Source of the DNA: Acinetobacter pollinis
GTDB taxonomy: Bacteria; Pseudomonadota; Gammaproteobacteria; Pseudomonadales; Moraxellaceae
Assembly (NCBI RefSeq): GCF_015627175.1
Contig: NZ_VTDQ01000022.1
Location: 1-40,704 of the forward strand
Direction of reading: 5' to 3'
Length of the DNA: 40,704 nt
This document shows positions 23,278 to 30,526 of this stretch, piece after piece. The notes under the pieces are model-generated. The model was not told the origin of the DNA. It did not search any database and saw only the letters and a list, made by a program, of their open reading frames with translations. Every line of letters begins with the position of its first letter. Position 1 is the stretch's first letter. Both the position numbers and the translations under genes were made by a program.

Positions 23278-23316
23278 AAAACACCTGATCCACTAGATGG
23301 TTGATCAGGTGTTTTT
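23278..23316 (-). terminator. Bidirectional terminator after the partition genes
   Basis: ACACCTGATC and GATCAGGTGT are perfect 10-bp arms around a 12-base loop, flanked by A-runs on one side and T-runs on the other. It ends the parA operon, separating it from the lipoprotein operon. Confidence 0.8.
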
Positions 23317-23330
23317 AATCTATAAAAAAA

Positions 23331-23714
23331 TTAATCTTTTACATCAAATCCCATTTTCTTGAGTTTTGTTTCTGTATATTTATCAATAGCTTCAATATAC
23401 ATAGTTGTTTTATTTAATTTTTTACCTAGGATTCTGTTCTTCTTATCATGCTGTAAAATATAGTCTAGTCTCAACAGTAGCTCTAAAGGCATATTCATTG
23501 AAACCTTCTCAGTGATTGTTTTTAATTCATCACCTGTTAAGTTAATTCCATCTCTCCAAGGTTTCTGTGGTATATCCTCTTTAGGATTAGTCTGTTCTTC
23601 TAAAGAAGTGTGTAATGGAGCATCGTTAATTATCTTTTTTTGTGCTTCCTCTGGAGATGTACTTTCAAGACCACTTTGAATGGGCTTATTTCTGCTTGGT
23701 AAAGTACCTCTCAT
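23331..23714 (-). CDS. Small partition protein (ribbon-helix-helix-like, ParB role)
   Basis: A 127-residue protein with a disordered N-terminal half and a C-terminal segment (MPLELLLRLDYILQHDKKNRILGKKLNKTTMYIEAIDKYTETKLKKMGF) typical of RHH-type plasmid proteins that bind DNA and partner ParA. It overlaps parA by 4 bp. It likely binds a centromere near the operon, such as the repeat at 24434-24489. Confidence 0.65.
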   Translation of the reverse strand: MRGTLPSRNKPIQSGLESTSPEEAQKKIINDAPLHTSLEEQTNPKEDIPQKPWRDGINLTGDELKTITEKVSMNMPLELLLRLDYILQHDKKNRILGKKLNKTTMYIEAIDKYTETKLKKMGFDVKD

Positions 23715-24367
23715 TTGATCACCTCATTAAATAGTTGCATAAATTCATTTTTAGCTATATCTATATATTTTTTCTCACGATGATTTTCAGGCTCAAACTC
23801 GGTTAAACCTAATCCAGCATCAAATGCTCGTCCATACCATGCCCTATCTCCGATTGTAACGCTTACAGGTTCAATATTTGGCTCGTCAACTATACTCTGT
23901 ATTGCACGTTCAATTTCAGGCTTAGAACCAACATGAGGTGTACATGTAATAACTCCAAGGACTTTTGCTTTTTTCTTTCTTGTTTGATTAATTAAGCTAA
24001 TTAAGTCTACTGTTTTCCAAAAACCTGACACATTACTATTCGCACCAACTCTTAGTGGAACGAGAATAACATCAGCCACAGCCATAGCAGCTCGGAGTTC
24101 TGAGTTATCGTAACCTCCTGCATCTATAACCATGTGATCATATTCTTGCCCTGACTTTTCAAGCTCAGCTTGTATATCGCCAGATATATAATAGAACCTT
24201 CCTTGAATTTCTGTCCTATTTTCACTCCATACCTCTGAAGCTGATTTATTTGCACTATCTAAATCCACACCTATAACAGCATGTTGTTTTGCTAATTCGG
24301 CTAAAAATGACGTGGCTAGAGACGTTTTTCCAACTCCACCCTTTGCATTTGCTATTAATATAATCAT
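23711..24367 (-). CDS. parA: ParA-family partition ATPase
   Basis: From the ATG at 24367 (MIILIANAKGGVGKTSLATS) it is 218 residues, the size of small plasmid ParA/ParF proteins. It carries the deviant Walker A (KGGVGKT), a GVDLDSANKSASEVW switch, and a VIDAGGYDNSELRAAM Walker B. It moves plasmid copies to daughter cells with its small partner. A TTG at 24391 is open but less likely. The gene supports plasmid maintenance of this prophage, like ParAB in P1. Confidence 0.92.
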   Translation of the reverse strand: MIILIANAKGGVGKTSLATSFLAELAKQHAVIGVDLDSANKSASEVWSENRTEIQGRFYYISGDIQAELEKSGQEYDHMVIDAGGYDNSELRAAMAVADVILVPLRVGANSNVSGFWKTVDLISLINQTRKKKAKVLGVITCTPHVGSKPEIERAIQSIVDEPNIEPVSVTIGDRAWYGRAFDAGLGLTEFEPENHREKKYIDIAKNEFMQLFNEVIK

Positions 24368-24433
24368 CGTTATTAGGATTCTAGAAATCAATCATACCCA
24401 CATCATAACCAATCATTGATAATTACACAACAT

Positions 24434-24489
24434 TATGACCATATATTTACAGATGAATACATATAGATATATGGTCATATATATTACTA
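24434..24489. repeat. Perfect 13-bp inverted repeat upstream of parA (candidate parS/operator)
   Basis: TATGACCATATAT and ATATATGGTCATA face each other across 30 bp, in the 167-bp gap between repB and parA. The gap is very AT-rich and has no gene. Small RHH-type ParB partners usually bind repeats just upstream of parA, for centromere and autoregulation. Confidence 0.5.
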
Positions 24490-24534
24490 TAATAATATAA
24501 AAATAATATTTAAGTATGTTTATATTATTGTTTA

Positions 24535-25473
24535 TTAAGTATTTTTGAATCCAATATTTTTTAGAAATGAAATATTTTTTTCTACAAATTCAGGGTTATT
24601 CATTTCATCAATTAATCTATTTTCAAGTTCAGAGTATTCTTCCCCAATTTTTGCATTTTTACTTGAGAACTCTGGATCATATGCAAGTTTTTTTGCAAAA
24701 AAACTAATCTGTTTATCCGTCAGTTTAGTAAACAAGTCCAATGTATCTGGGTCTCTGTTTGTAGAAACAGTTTTTATTTTCTGGACATTCTTCTCTTTAA
24801 AAAAGAAATTTATCCCAGAGATACGCCTTCCATCTTTAAGCTGTTCATATTTTACAATCAGGTTTGTAGAATCATTAATCTGCTTAATGGCAGGCTCTAA
24901 AACACGCTTTTTAAAATCATTCATTTTTAAGTATTCATTTTCACTTAAACCGATTTTTTCCCTAAACTCAGATAAACTAAAAGAGGCCTTCCCAACAACT
25001 CTCCAAGAAATAAGAAGTTCATAGAGGCGAATAGAATATTTACTACTTAGGTTTGATATCTCATTTAGATAGTAACTTGTAAATTGTTTCTCTAATCTTG
25101 TTATTAGTGGTACAACATCTGGGGAAAAAGTTATTTGTAAAAAACCAGAACTATCTTTATATGAAATACGGCTTACCCATCTTGATTTGGTGACAATTTC
25201 CTTGTTGTCTGTATCTAACTCTCTATATGTGAACTGTCTTTCAAATAAATTATTCACTGCATTTTTAAGTACTTCATATGCTGTTTCTTTTGTTGTATTA
25301 AATTGCTTTGCATAATCTTGGGCATAAATTTTTAAAGGTGTTACAGCATCAATACCTGTTTCGGTATTTCGTGCTTGAACAATAGACATTAGAATTAATC
25401 TTTGCTCACTGACTTCTAGATTATAACTTGCATTGATTAGAGTATTTGCTTTGACAATTAAATCATTTTTCAA
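24535..25473 (-). CDS. repB: Plasmid replication initiator RepB (Rep_3 family)
   Basis: A 312-residue Rep_3 initiator. Two winged-helix domains are visible: LIVKANTLINASYNLEVSEQRLILMSIVQAR at the start and SSKYSIRLYELLISWRVVGKASFSLSEFREKIGLSENEYLKMNDFKKRVLEPAIKQIN around residues 145-205. The last ~60 residues (TDKQISFFAKKLAYDPEF...FLKNIGF) match the end of the phage-type protein at 17465. It binds the 22-bp iterons upstream and starts theta replication. This is the kind of Rep common on Acinetobacter plasmids. Confidence 0.94.
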   Translation of the reverse strand: MKNDLIVKANTLINASYNLEVSEQRLILMSIVQARNTETGIDAVTPLKIYAQDYAKQFNTTKETAYEVLKNAVNNLFERQFTYRELDTDNKEIVTKSRWVSRISYKDSSGFLQITFSPDVVPLITRLEKQFTSYYLNEISNLSSKYSIRLYELLISWRVVGKASFSLSEFREKIGLSENEYLKMNDFKKRVLEPAIKQINDSTNLIVKYEQLKDGRRISGINFFFKEKNVQKIKTVSTNRDPDTLDLFTKLTDKQISFFAKKLAYDPEFSSKNAKIGEEYSELENRLIDEMNNPEFVEKNISFLKNIGFKNT

Positions 25474-25478
25474 TTTTC

Positions 25479-25508
25479 AATGTCTCATTTATGTTTAAAA
25501 GAGACATT
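25479..25508. promoter_or_regulatory. Inverted repeat in the repB promoter
   Basis: AATGTCTC and GAGACATT are perfect 8-bp arms around 14 bases, directly upstream of the repB ATG and before the iterons. Rep_3 proteins often repress their own gene by binding such an operator as dimers. Confidence 0.5.
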
Positions 25509-25525
25509 AAACTATAATGTCACAT

Positions 25526-25775
25526 AATACAAGGAAATTGTCACCTTATAACAAGGAAATTGTCACCTTATAACAAGGAAATTGTCACCTTATAACAAGG
25601 AAATTGTCACCTTATAAGAGCTGAAATCACCTAGTAACAAGAGTTACAGGCTACCTAAAAGCATTAAAAGTAATTAAAAGTAATTAAAAGTAATATTTTT
25701 TTATTTTATTCTTTTTTTTAAACTGTTTTCCCCTTTGAATCTTAATTACATTTATAACAAGGAAATTGTCACTTT
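25526..25775. other. Plasmid origin: 22-bp iterons and AT-rich repeats
   Basis: Four contiguous 22-bp copies of ATAACAAGGAAATTGTCACCTT lie at 25526-25547, 25548-25569, 25570-25591 and 25592-25613. A degenerate fifth is at 25614-25635, and an isolated copy at 25754-25775. Between them lie three direct TAATTAAAAG-like repeats (about 25660-25695) and a poly-T/A stretch that can melt easily. This is the standard iteron-origin design. No clear DnaA box was found by eye. The remaining DNA to 25989 is AT-rich without a gene. Confidence 0.88.
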
Positions 25776-25989
25776 ATCTTTAGATTATACCCAAGTTAGA
25801 AATTCTTAATTTTTTAGTTAATATATCATTAGACTATCATTTAAATAAAAAAGCATACCGATTTGTGATTTTATCTTTTATCTTATAAATTTAACTCTAA
25901 ATGATAAAAATCGCTAATAATGTCAACTATGTCACATTAAATTACATTTATAATTTATAATTATCTTAATTGATATTTTAGGTAATTTT

Positions 25990-26499
25990 ATGAAGTCTGC
26001 AATTGTTGTGGGAAGTACCACTACTCATGGTGGTGTAGTAAAAGATGGTGAGCCTAGATGGCTAGTAGATGGTAAAGCTGCGCATCTTGGTGGAATGACT
26101 CACTATTGTCCTCAGTGTAAAACAGTATCAACAGCTATACCTGATCCTAGTAGTTTGAATGTTTATGGAAAGCTTCTAATTCTTTCTGGAGATAAGGCTT
26201 CTTGTGGTGCTGAATTTGTACCTACACAAAACCTTTTAGTTGTTGATAGAACCAGTGCTCAATATTCATCAATTGTTGATTCAAAGAACTCCAATTTCTT
26301 ATCTAGTGTTCCATACTTTGATGAACAGTTTGTATTAAAAACTAGCGAAGGAGATATCTTAGCTAATACACCCTATACCATAAAAATGAATGATGGAAGT
26401 TTTAAGAAAGGTGTATCGGATGGAAATGGTAAAACAGAAAGAATTCAAACTCAAAAAAGTGAGAAATTAGAGATTTATATAGGTGACATTCACGAATGA
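25990..26499 (+). CDS. PAAR-domain protein with C-terminal adaptor domain
   Basis: A 169-residue protein. Residues 1-80 are a PAAR repeat domain (VVGSTTTHGGVVKDGEPRWLVDGKAAHLGGM, metal-ligand candidates His13, His32, Cys72; DKASCGAE). Residues ~105-169 (PYFDEQFVLKTSEGDILANTPYTIKMNDGSFKKGVSDGNGKTERI) match the small beta domain often attached to T6SS VgrG/PAAR proteins, which carries effectors. PAAR proteins sharpen the tip of type VI secretion spikes. The gene overlaps the next by 4 bp, and AGGT lies 9 bp upstream of the ATG. Confidence 0.88.
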   Translation: MKSAIVVGSTTTHGGVVKDGEPRWLVDGKAAHLGGMTHYCPQCKTVSTAIPDPSSLNVYGKLLILSGDKASCGAEFVPTQNLLVVDRTSAQYSSIVDSKNSNFLSSVPYFDEQFVLKTSEGDILANTPYTIKMNDGSFKKGVSDGNGKTERIQTQKSEKLEIYIGDIHE

Positions 26500-27263
26500 C
26501 AACAAATGTAGGAATAACAAATAGACGGGAAAATAGTGCTCAACAAGCTTCTTTTAGTGTTCGGTATACTCGATCTATAGATACAAATGGTTGGTTAAAG
26601 GTTAGATTAGAGCCGAATGGTGAGTTTATATATCTTTGTGAATATACAAAGGTCTTAATCCAAAGAAGCTATGAAGGAAGAACTTTTTTTCTTATTAATG
26701 AAGGAATATATGCAAATAAAACAGCAAGTCTAAGTAACTCTAACTCATCAAAATGTTTGATTTCATATAAACGTGGTATAGGAGCCACATTAAATGTAAA
26801 AGTAGTTGGTAGAAAGAATGAAAGGTCTTTGATTCGTAATGAGAATTTAGACCAACTCTTTGCAGAACTTAGTTTTAATGGAGTTAAAGCTAGAATAACA
26901 CTCGATTCAGGTGTTCATTATCGGGAAACGAACAGAAATAGCCCTTCCTTTGGCCAAGTAAAACAATCACAGCCACTGCCTAAGGGTATATATAATATTA
27001 TGGCTCCAGATTATGCAAAAGATGCAGCCATGACAGCATTTTATCGTACATCTCCTAATGGCTTCTCTGGATTACAGTATGATACTGCTTGGTTTCCTAT
27101 TGAGTATGCACCAACACACAACAGTAATTTTGTACATGTAGGGCATCTATCTGAAGGTTGTATTACATGTTATGAGGTTCAGAAATGGAACGATTTGTAT
27201 CAATATTTGATTACTAACCGTACACCAGATGGTAAATATGTTGGTAAATTAATAATTTCTTAG
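26496..27263 (+). CDS. L,D-transpeptidase-like putative T6SS effector
   Basis: A 255-residue protein. The C-terminal half (residues ~125-255) has the L,D-transpeptidase pattern: LPKGIYNI (P-x-G-x-Y), then FVH214VGHLSEGC222ITC with the His/S-x-G-C catalytic arrangement. T6SS effectors of the Tlde1 kind use such a domain to damage target peptidoglycan. The N-terminal half is beta-rich and may be the loading part. It is coupled to the PAAR gene and followed 7 bp later by a lipoprotein, the usual delivery-toxin-immunity order. Activity is inferred. Confidence 0.75.
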   Translation: MTTNVGITNRRENSAQQASFSVRYTRSIDTNGWLKVRLEPNGEFIYLCEYTKVLIQRSYEGRTFFLINEGIYANKTASLSNSNSSKCLISYKRGIGATLNVKVVGRKNERSLIRNENLDQLFAELSFNGVKARITLDSGVHYRETNRNSPSFGQVKQSQPLPKGIYNIMAPDYAKDAAMTAFYRTSPNGFSGLQYDTAWFPIEYAPTHNSNFVHVGHLSEGCITCYEVQKWNDLYQYLITNRTPDGKYVGKLIIS

Positions 27264-27270
27264 GTGAAAA

Positions 27271-27648
27271 ATGTCATTTTCAAAATCTATATGTTTGTCG
27301 ATAATCATGAGTATATTCTTTATAAATACCGCATGTTCACAACATGAATTGGTGGAAGAATCTAGTGCTCATAATCAAGTGCATGACTTGAATGATATTA
27401 ATACTAAATCTAAAAGAATTCTTGAAGAATTTAATTCTAAAAATAATACACAGTGGAAGTCTTTAGAGGCTGATCCCAGAACATTAGTTTCTAAGTGTAC
27501 TAATCCGTTAAAAGCTATATGGTCTTCGGCACCTGAATACTATTCAAAAGAAGATAAAAGTTATTTTTACATTAAAGTGCATTGTGAAAAAAACTCATAT
27601 AATCGTAAAAGTTGGGACGTATTTGTTTCAACAAATAGACCTATTTAA
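27271..27648 (+). CDS. Putative immunity lipoprotein
   Basis: A 125-residue protein with a signal peptide ending in the lipobox-like T-A-C22, so exported to the periplasm and lipidated. The mature part contains two further cysteines (SKCTNPL, VHCEKN) that could pair. Its location 7 bp after a cell-wall-targeting effector suggests that it protects the host's own periplasm. No family is recognised. Confidence 0.65.
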   Translation: MSFSKSICLSIIMSIFFINTACSQHELVEESSAHNQVHDLNDINTKSKRILEEFNSKNNTQWKSLEADPRTLVSKCTNPLKAIWSSAPEYYSKEDKSYFYIKVHCEKNSYNRKSWDVFVSTNRPI

Positions 27649-27666
27649 TGGAGTAAGCAATTTATT

Positions 27667-28563
27667 ATGACAACCATTTTTGAAGCATTTTCTAAAGATT
27701 TGGGTTGTTCTGTAACAGTTCCAGAAGCAGAAAAATTTTTTGACAAAAAACAAATTAAATCAAAATATGAGTTTCAATGTATTGGCGAAAATTGTTCTGC
27801 TAATATTACCTGTGCTAATTTAGATAAACCTAAAGATAAAAGAATAGTTCCTCCATATTTTAAGTACGTTTCTGAACATGCGGAAAATTGCTCAGAAGGA
27901 AAGCGTATTAAGATACTAGAAATAGAATTTGAAAAAAGAAAGAAAAAACGCGATTTATCTCATCTAAAAGAAGGTGATGTAATGTTAGATTTGACACCCT
28001 ATAGTGATACTAAAAAAACTACCAGTCATACTTCTTCAACAGGTGGTTTGGACTCAAAAGAAACTGGAGAAACTAATGAAAATGATTCCACTTCAAATTC
28101 AAACAGACGCCCGATGCGTCTTAGGCTATCAGGTTTAGTCGACAAATTTGAAGAAAGAATTAATCTTACATTCGTAGATGATTCAAATAACAGAAGTTCA
28201 TTAAATGACTTATTTATAAATTTTGAGACTGAACAAAATATTGAAGATTTACCTGATGAGCCAAAGATTTACTATGGCAAGGCCTGGATAAACCCAGCGA
28301 GAGGTGGTTATAGTATTAAGTTTATTCAAAAGATGAGATATAAAGAAGAACTTTTATTTGTCTCTTTTTATATTAGCGAATATAAGCTAAAAGATCTTTC
28401 GAAAAATTCACGGTTCTCATCGACAAAATTCGATGCATTTATTGAGCGAAAAAAACCCCTAAAAGTATATATTTATAGTGAACTTCCACCAGATCTAAAG
28501 AACGAAAAATACCTAAATTTTTATCTAAAGGATTTAAGTTATTTAGTCTATACTGATAATTGA
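27667..28563 (+). CDS. Unknown protein with an N-terminal Cys/His cluster
   Basis: A 298-residue protein. Residues ~35-80 contain FQCIGENCSANITC ... FKYVSEHAENC, a possible zinc site loosely similar to the N-terminus of CoiA-like proteins. A charged stretch and a Ser/Thr/Asn-rich linker (~110-145) precede a C-terminal alpha/beta domain (FEERINLTFVDDSNN..., IYYGKAWINPARGGYSIKF). It follows the effector cassette by 18 bp in the same direction and could belong to it. I cannot assign a function. Confidence 0.65.
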   Translation: MTTIFEAFSKDLGCSVTVPEAEKFFDKKQIKSKYEFQCIGENCSANITCANLDKPKDKRIVPPYFKYVSEHAENCSEGKRIKILEIEFEKRKKKRDLSHLKEGDVMLDLTPYSDTKKTTSHTSSTGGLDSKETGETNENDSTSNSNRRPMRLRLSGLVDKFEERINLTFVDDSNNRSSLNDLFINFETEQNIEDLPDEPKIYYGKAWINPARGGYSIKFIQKMRYKEELLFVSFYISEYKLKDLSKNSRFSSTKFDAFIERKKPLKVYIYSELPPDLKNEKYLNFYLKDLSYLVYTDN

Positions 28564-28568
28564 TGGTT

Positions 28569-28690
28569 AATTTTTTTAACCATATCTTGTTTAGCATTAA
28601 GGCGTGACTATCCACGCCTTAAGCGCTTTTCTGCTGCTTTCTTATTGTGATATACGTGATCTATGATTTTAAAGTTTGACTGGTTGCCAA
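28569..28690 (+). repeat. Diverged copy of the 3' end of gene D
   Basis: About 120 bp match 30546-30667, the end of gene D, in the same orientation, with one T indel and identity dropping towards the right. Within it TTAAGGCGTG-ACTATC-CACGCCTTAA is a perfect hairpin whose loop is the reverse complement of the loop in gene D (GATAGT). The copy lies across the cargo segment from the intact gene, so it is a recombination scar. Confidence 0.85.
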
Positions 28691-28776
28691 AAGCACAACC
28701 AACTTATGAAGCTTGTATTAATGCTACAGCTCTAAATTATAGAACTGAATTAGATTTAGGTTCATTAGGAATATAA
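28663..28776 (+). pseudogene. Gene fragment next to the gene-D copy
   Basis: A 37-codon frame starts inside the gene-D copy and continues as LPKAQPTYEACINATALNYRTELDLGSLGI. The downstream part looks like the true C-terminus of a lost protein fused to the repeat. Its stop lies 4 bp before the next gene, as expected in an operon whose first gene was truncated. Confidence 0.4.
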
Positions 28777-28780
28777 ATAT

Positions 28781-29035
28781 ATGTCTACATTTCTATGGAT
28801 ATTAATATATATAGTATTTAGTATTATATATAAATGGATTATCTCATGGGGTGGTGCTAAGCATATTCAAGGTTGGAAAAGTATATTTTTTACAGATACA
28901 GAATCTACTTATTGGAATGTTGAACAGATTAGGTTAATGACAATATTTATATGGGTATGTTTTACAGTATTATTTTTAATTGGTCTATTTTATCCTGAGT
29001 ATAGGTTTCTTAGACTTGCTAGTAAGCTTAATTAA
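28781..29035 (+). CDS. Small membrane protein (84 aa)
   Basis: Two membrane segments (residues ~4-20 and ~52-70) flank a soluble loop (WGGAKHIQGWKSIFFTDTESTYWNVEQIRL). No family is recognised. It follows the gene fragment by 4 bp and ends before a hairpin shared with the convergent peptidase gene. It may be the surviving second gene of a truncated cargo operon. Confidence 0.55.
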   Translation: MSTFLWILIYIVFSIIYKWIISWGGAKHIQGWKSIFFTDTESTYWNVEQIRLMTIFIWVCFTVLFLIGLFYPEYRFLRLASKLN

Positions 29036-29038
29036 TCC

Positions 29039-29064
29039 ACTCCCTATCTTAAACGATGGGGAGT
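29039..29064. terminator. Hairpin between convergent genes
   Basis: ACTCCC-TATC and GATG-GGGAGT form an imperfect stem with a short loop, between the membrane-protein gene (+) and the M20 peptidase gene (-). T-runs are weak on both sides. Confidence 0.5.
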
Positions 29065-29076
29065 AGATTGATTCAA

Positions 29077-30381
29077 TTAATTCTTAACTTTATAACTTTT
29101 TAGAAATATAGCTGTGCGATTAGTTACGGTTTCAAGAGAATCTAAATCTATACTTTCTTTCTCTGTATGTGCTCCAGTACCCCATGGACCTAATCCATCA
29201 ATAGATGCTTGCATATATTTACTGATATAGGAGATATCAGCACCCCCTCTATCATTAGAAGGAACAGCCTCTAAGTTTTTATTTACCAAATTTTTATTTA
29301 TTTGATTAAATTCTTGCAATAGGCTTTTGTTTGCAGAGGTTTCTGCCATAGTAGGAATGATATCTTTAAATGATATTGTAGTCTGAGTAAGAGGTAAATT
29401 GTTCGATACAATTTTAGTCATTGTATTTTTAGCATAGTCTCTCTGTTTTTCATCTATATATCTAATGTCACCATGTGCTAGAGCACTATTTGCGACAATT
29501 GTTTTCTTTCCTTCGACTTTACCATTACCTTGCTCGATATCTTCAGTCGGATTTGATCCTCCTAAAAGAATTCCTGGGTTTATAGTTAAACCATCTGTAT
29601 GAGATAATTTTTTCTGAACCTGATTAAGAACATTTGCGATCTCGAAGATAGCACCATAGCCTATATCTTTTTCAAATATACGTGATGAGTGAGATTGTTT
29701 ACCTGAACTGTTGATGTACCACTCTGACAGTCCTCTGCGATTTGTAACGAGTTGATTATCATTGAGTGCAAATTCAAAACCTAGAGCTATATTATGGTTT
29801 TTAGCAAGATCTATTAAAGCCTTTCTAGAAATATCAGTTGGTTTCGCTGCAAATTCTTCATCCCCTACAAGCACGACTGTAATATTTTTATTTTTTAGTT
29901 CATTAATATGATCTAACGCTTTTAAAGCATAGATTATAGTGACGATACCCCCTTTATCATCTATAACACCGGGGCCTTTTGCGAATTTTTTATTTTCATC
30001 AATATATTCGAATTTTTGGAATTTGCTATTTGATGGAAATACTGTGTCCATATGGGCAATAATTAGAAATTTTTCTTTAGATGAAGGATCGCCAGTTTTA
30101 GTTGCAACTAAGCTACCAGCATGTTTCATATTTTCTGGTAATTCTTTCCATTCAACATTAAATCCAAGTGACTCAAAAAGTGGTTTTACTTTTTCTCCAA
30201 CAGCGATAACTCCTGCTTTATTTTCAGTGCCACTATTTATATCTACAAGTTCTTTAAGTAGCGAAATTTGTTCATCTTTCTTTTCTTTGGTGTAAAACAA
30301 AATGTTTGGGTCATTCGCTTCTATAGCTAGCGTATGCTGAGAAATTGCGAATAGAGCTGTTAATAACAGAGATTTATGCAT
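29077..30381 (-). CDS. Secreted M20-family carboxypeptidase (carboxypeptidase G2-like)
   Basis: From the ATG at 30381 (MHKSLLLTALFAISQHTLAIEA; GGACGG 7 bp upstream) it is 434 residues with a signal peptide. Metal and catalytic motifs are present: AHMDTVF (His/Asp), GPGVIDDKGG (bridging Asp), GDEEF (Glu-Glu) and GAHTEKES near the end (His). M20A enzymes of this type remove C-terminal glutamate from folates or small peptides in the periplasm. It is unrelated to phage assembly and lies alone beside gene D, a metabolic cargo gene. Confidence 0.88.
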   Translation of the reverse strand: MHKSLLLTALFAISQHTLAIEANDPNILFYTKEKKDEQISLLKELVDINSGTENKAGVIAVGEKVKPLFESLGFNVEWKELPENMKHAGSLVATKTGDPSSKEKFLIIAHMDTVFPSNSKFQKFEYIDENKKFAKGPGVIDDKGGIVTIIYALKALDHINELKNKNITVVLVGDEEFAAKPTDISRKALIDLAKNHNIALGFEFALNDNQLVTNRRGLSEWYINSSGKQSHSSRIFEKDIGYGAIFEIANVLNQVQKKLSHTDGLTINPGILLGGSNPTEDIEQGNGKVEGKKTIVANSALAHGDIRYIDEKQRDYAKNTMTKIVSNNLPLTQTTISFKDIIPTMAETSANKSLLQEFNQINKNLVNKNLEAVPSNDRGGADISYISKYMQASIDGLGPWGTGAHTEKESIDLDSLETVTNRTAIFLKSYKVKN

Positions 30382-30393
30382 TGAACCGTCCAA

Positions 30394-30526
30394 AATAAAT
30401 ATATTTAAAGGGACTTAGAGTATACTTTTAGATGAAAAAAACATTATATGTATTGTTAATAAATATATTGATTATAAATATATTAATGCTTCCAAGTTAC
30501 CTCAAAGCTATATTGTTTGTAGAGCA
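30394..30526. other. AT-rich gap between gene D and the peptidase gene
   Basis: The peptidase promoter should lie here. It is very AT-rich (ATATATTAAT-type runs), so a -10 cannot be chosen with confidence. I see no hairpin or gene. Confidence 0.3.

Noticed and set aside
24545..25024. A 159-residue open frame antisense to repB
   Set aside because: Phe/Ser-rich composition is typical of the complement of an AT-rich gene, and there is no ribosome binding site or homology.
25526..25613. Regular tandem repeats resembling a CRISPR array
   Set aside because: The 22-bp copies are contiguous with no spacers and lie upstream of a Rep_3 gene, which is the iteron pattern.
28663..28776. The 37-codon frame as a normal gene
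   Set aside because: Its start lies inside a copied piece of gene D read in another frame; only the downstream part looks like old coding DNA.
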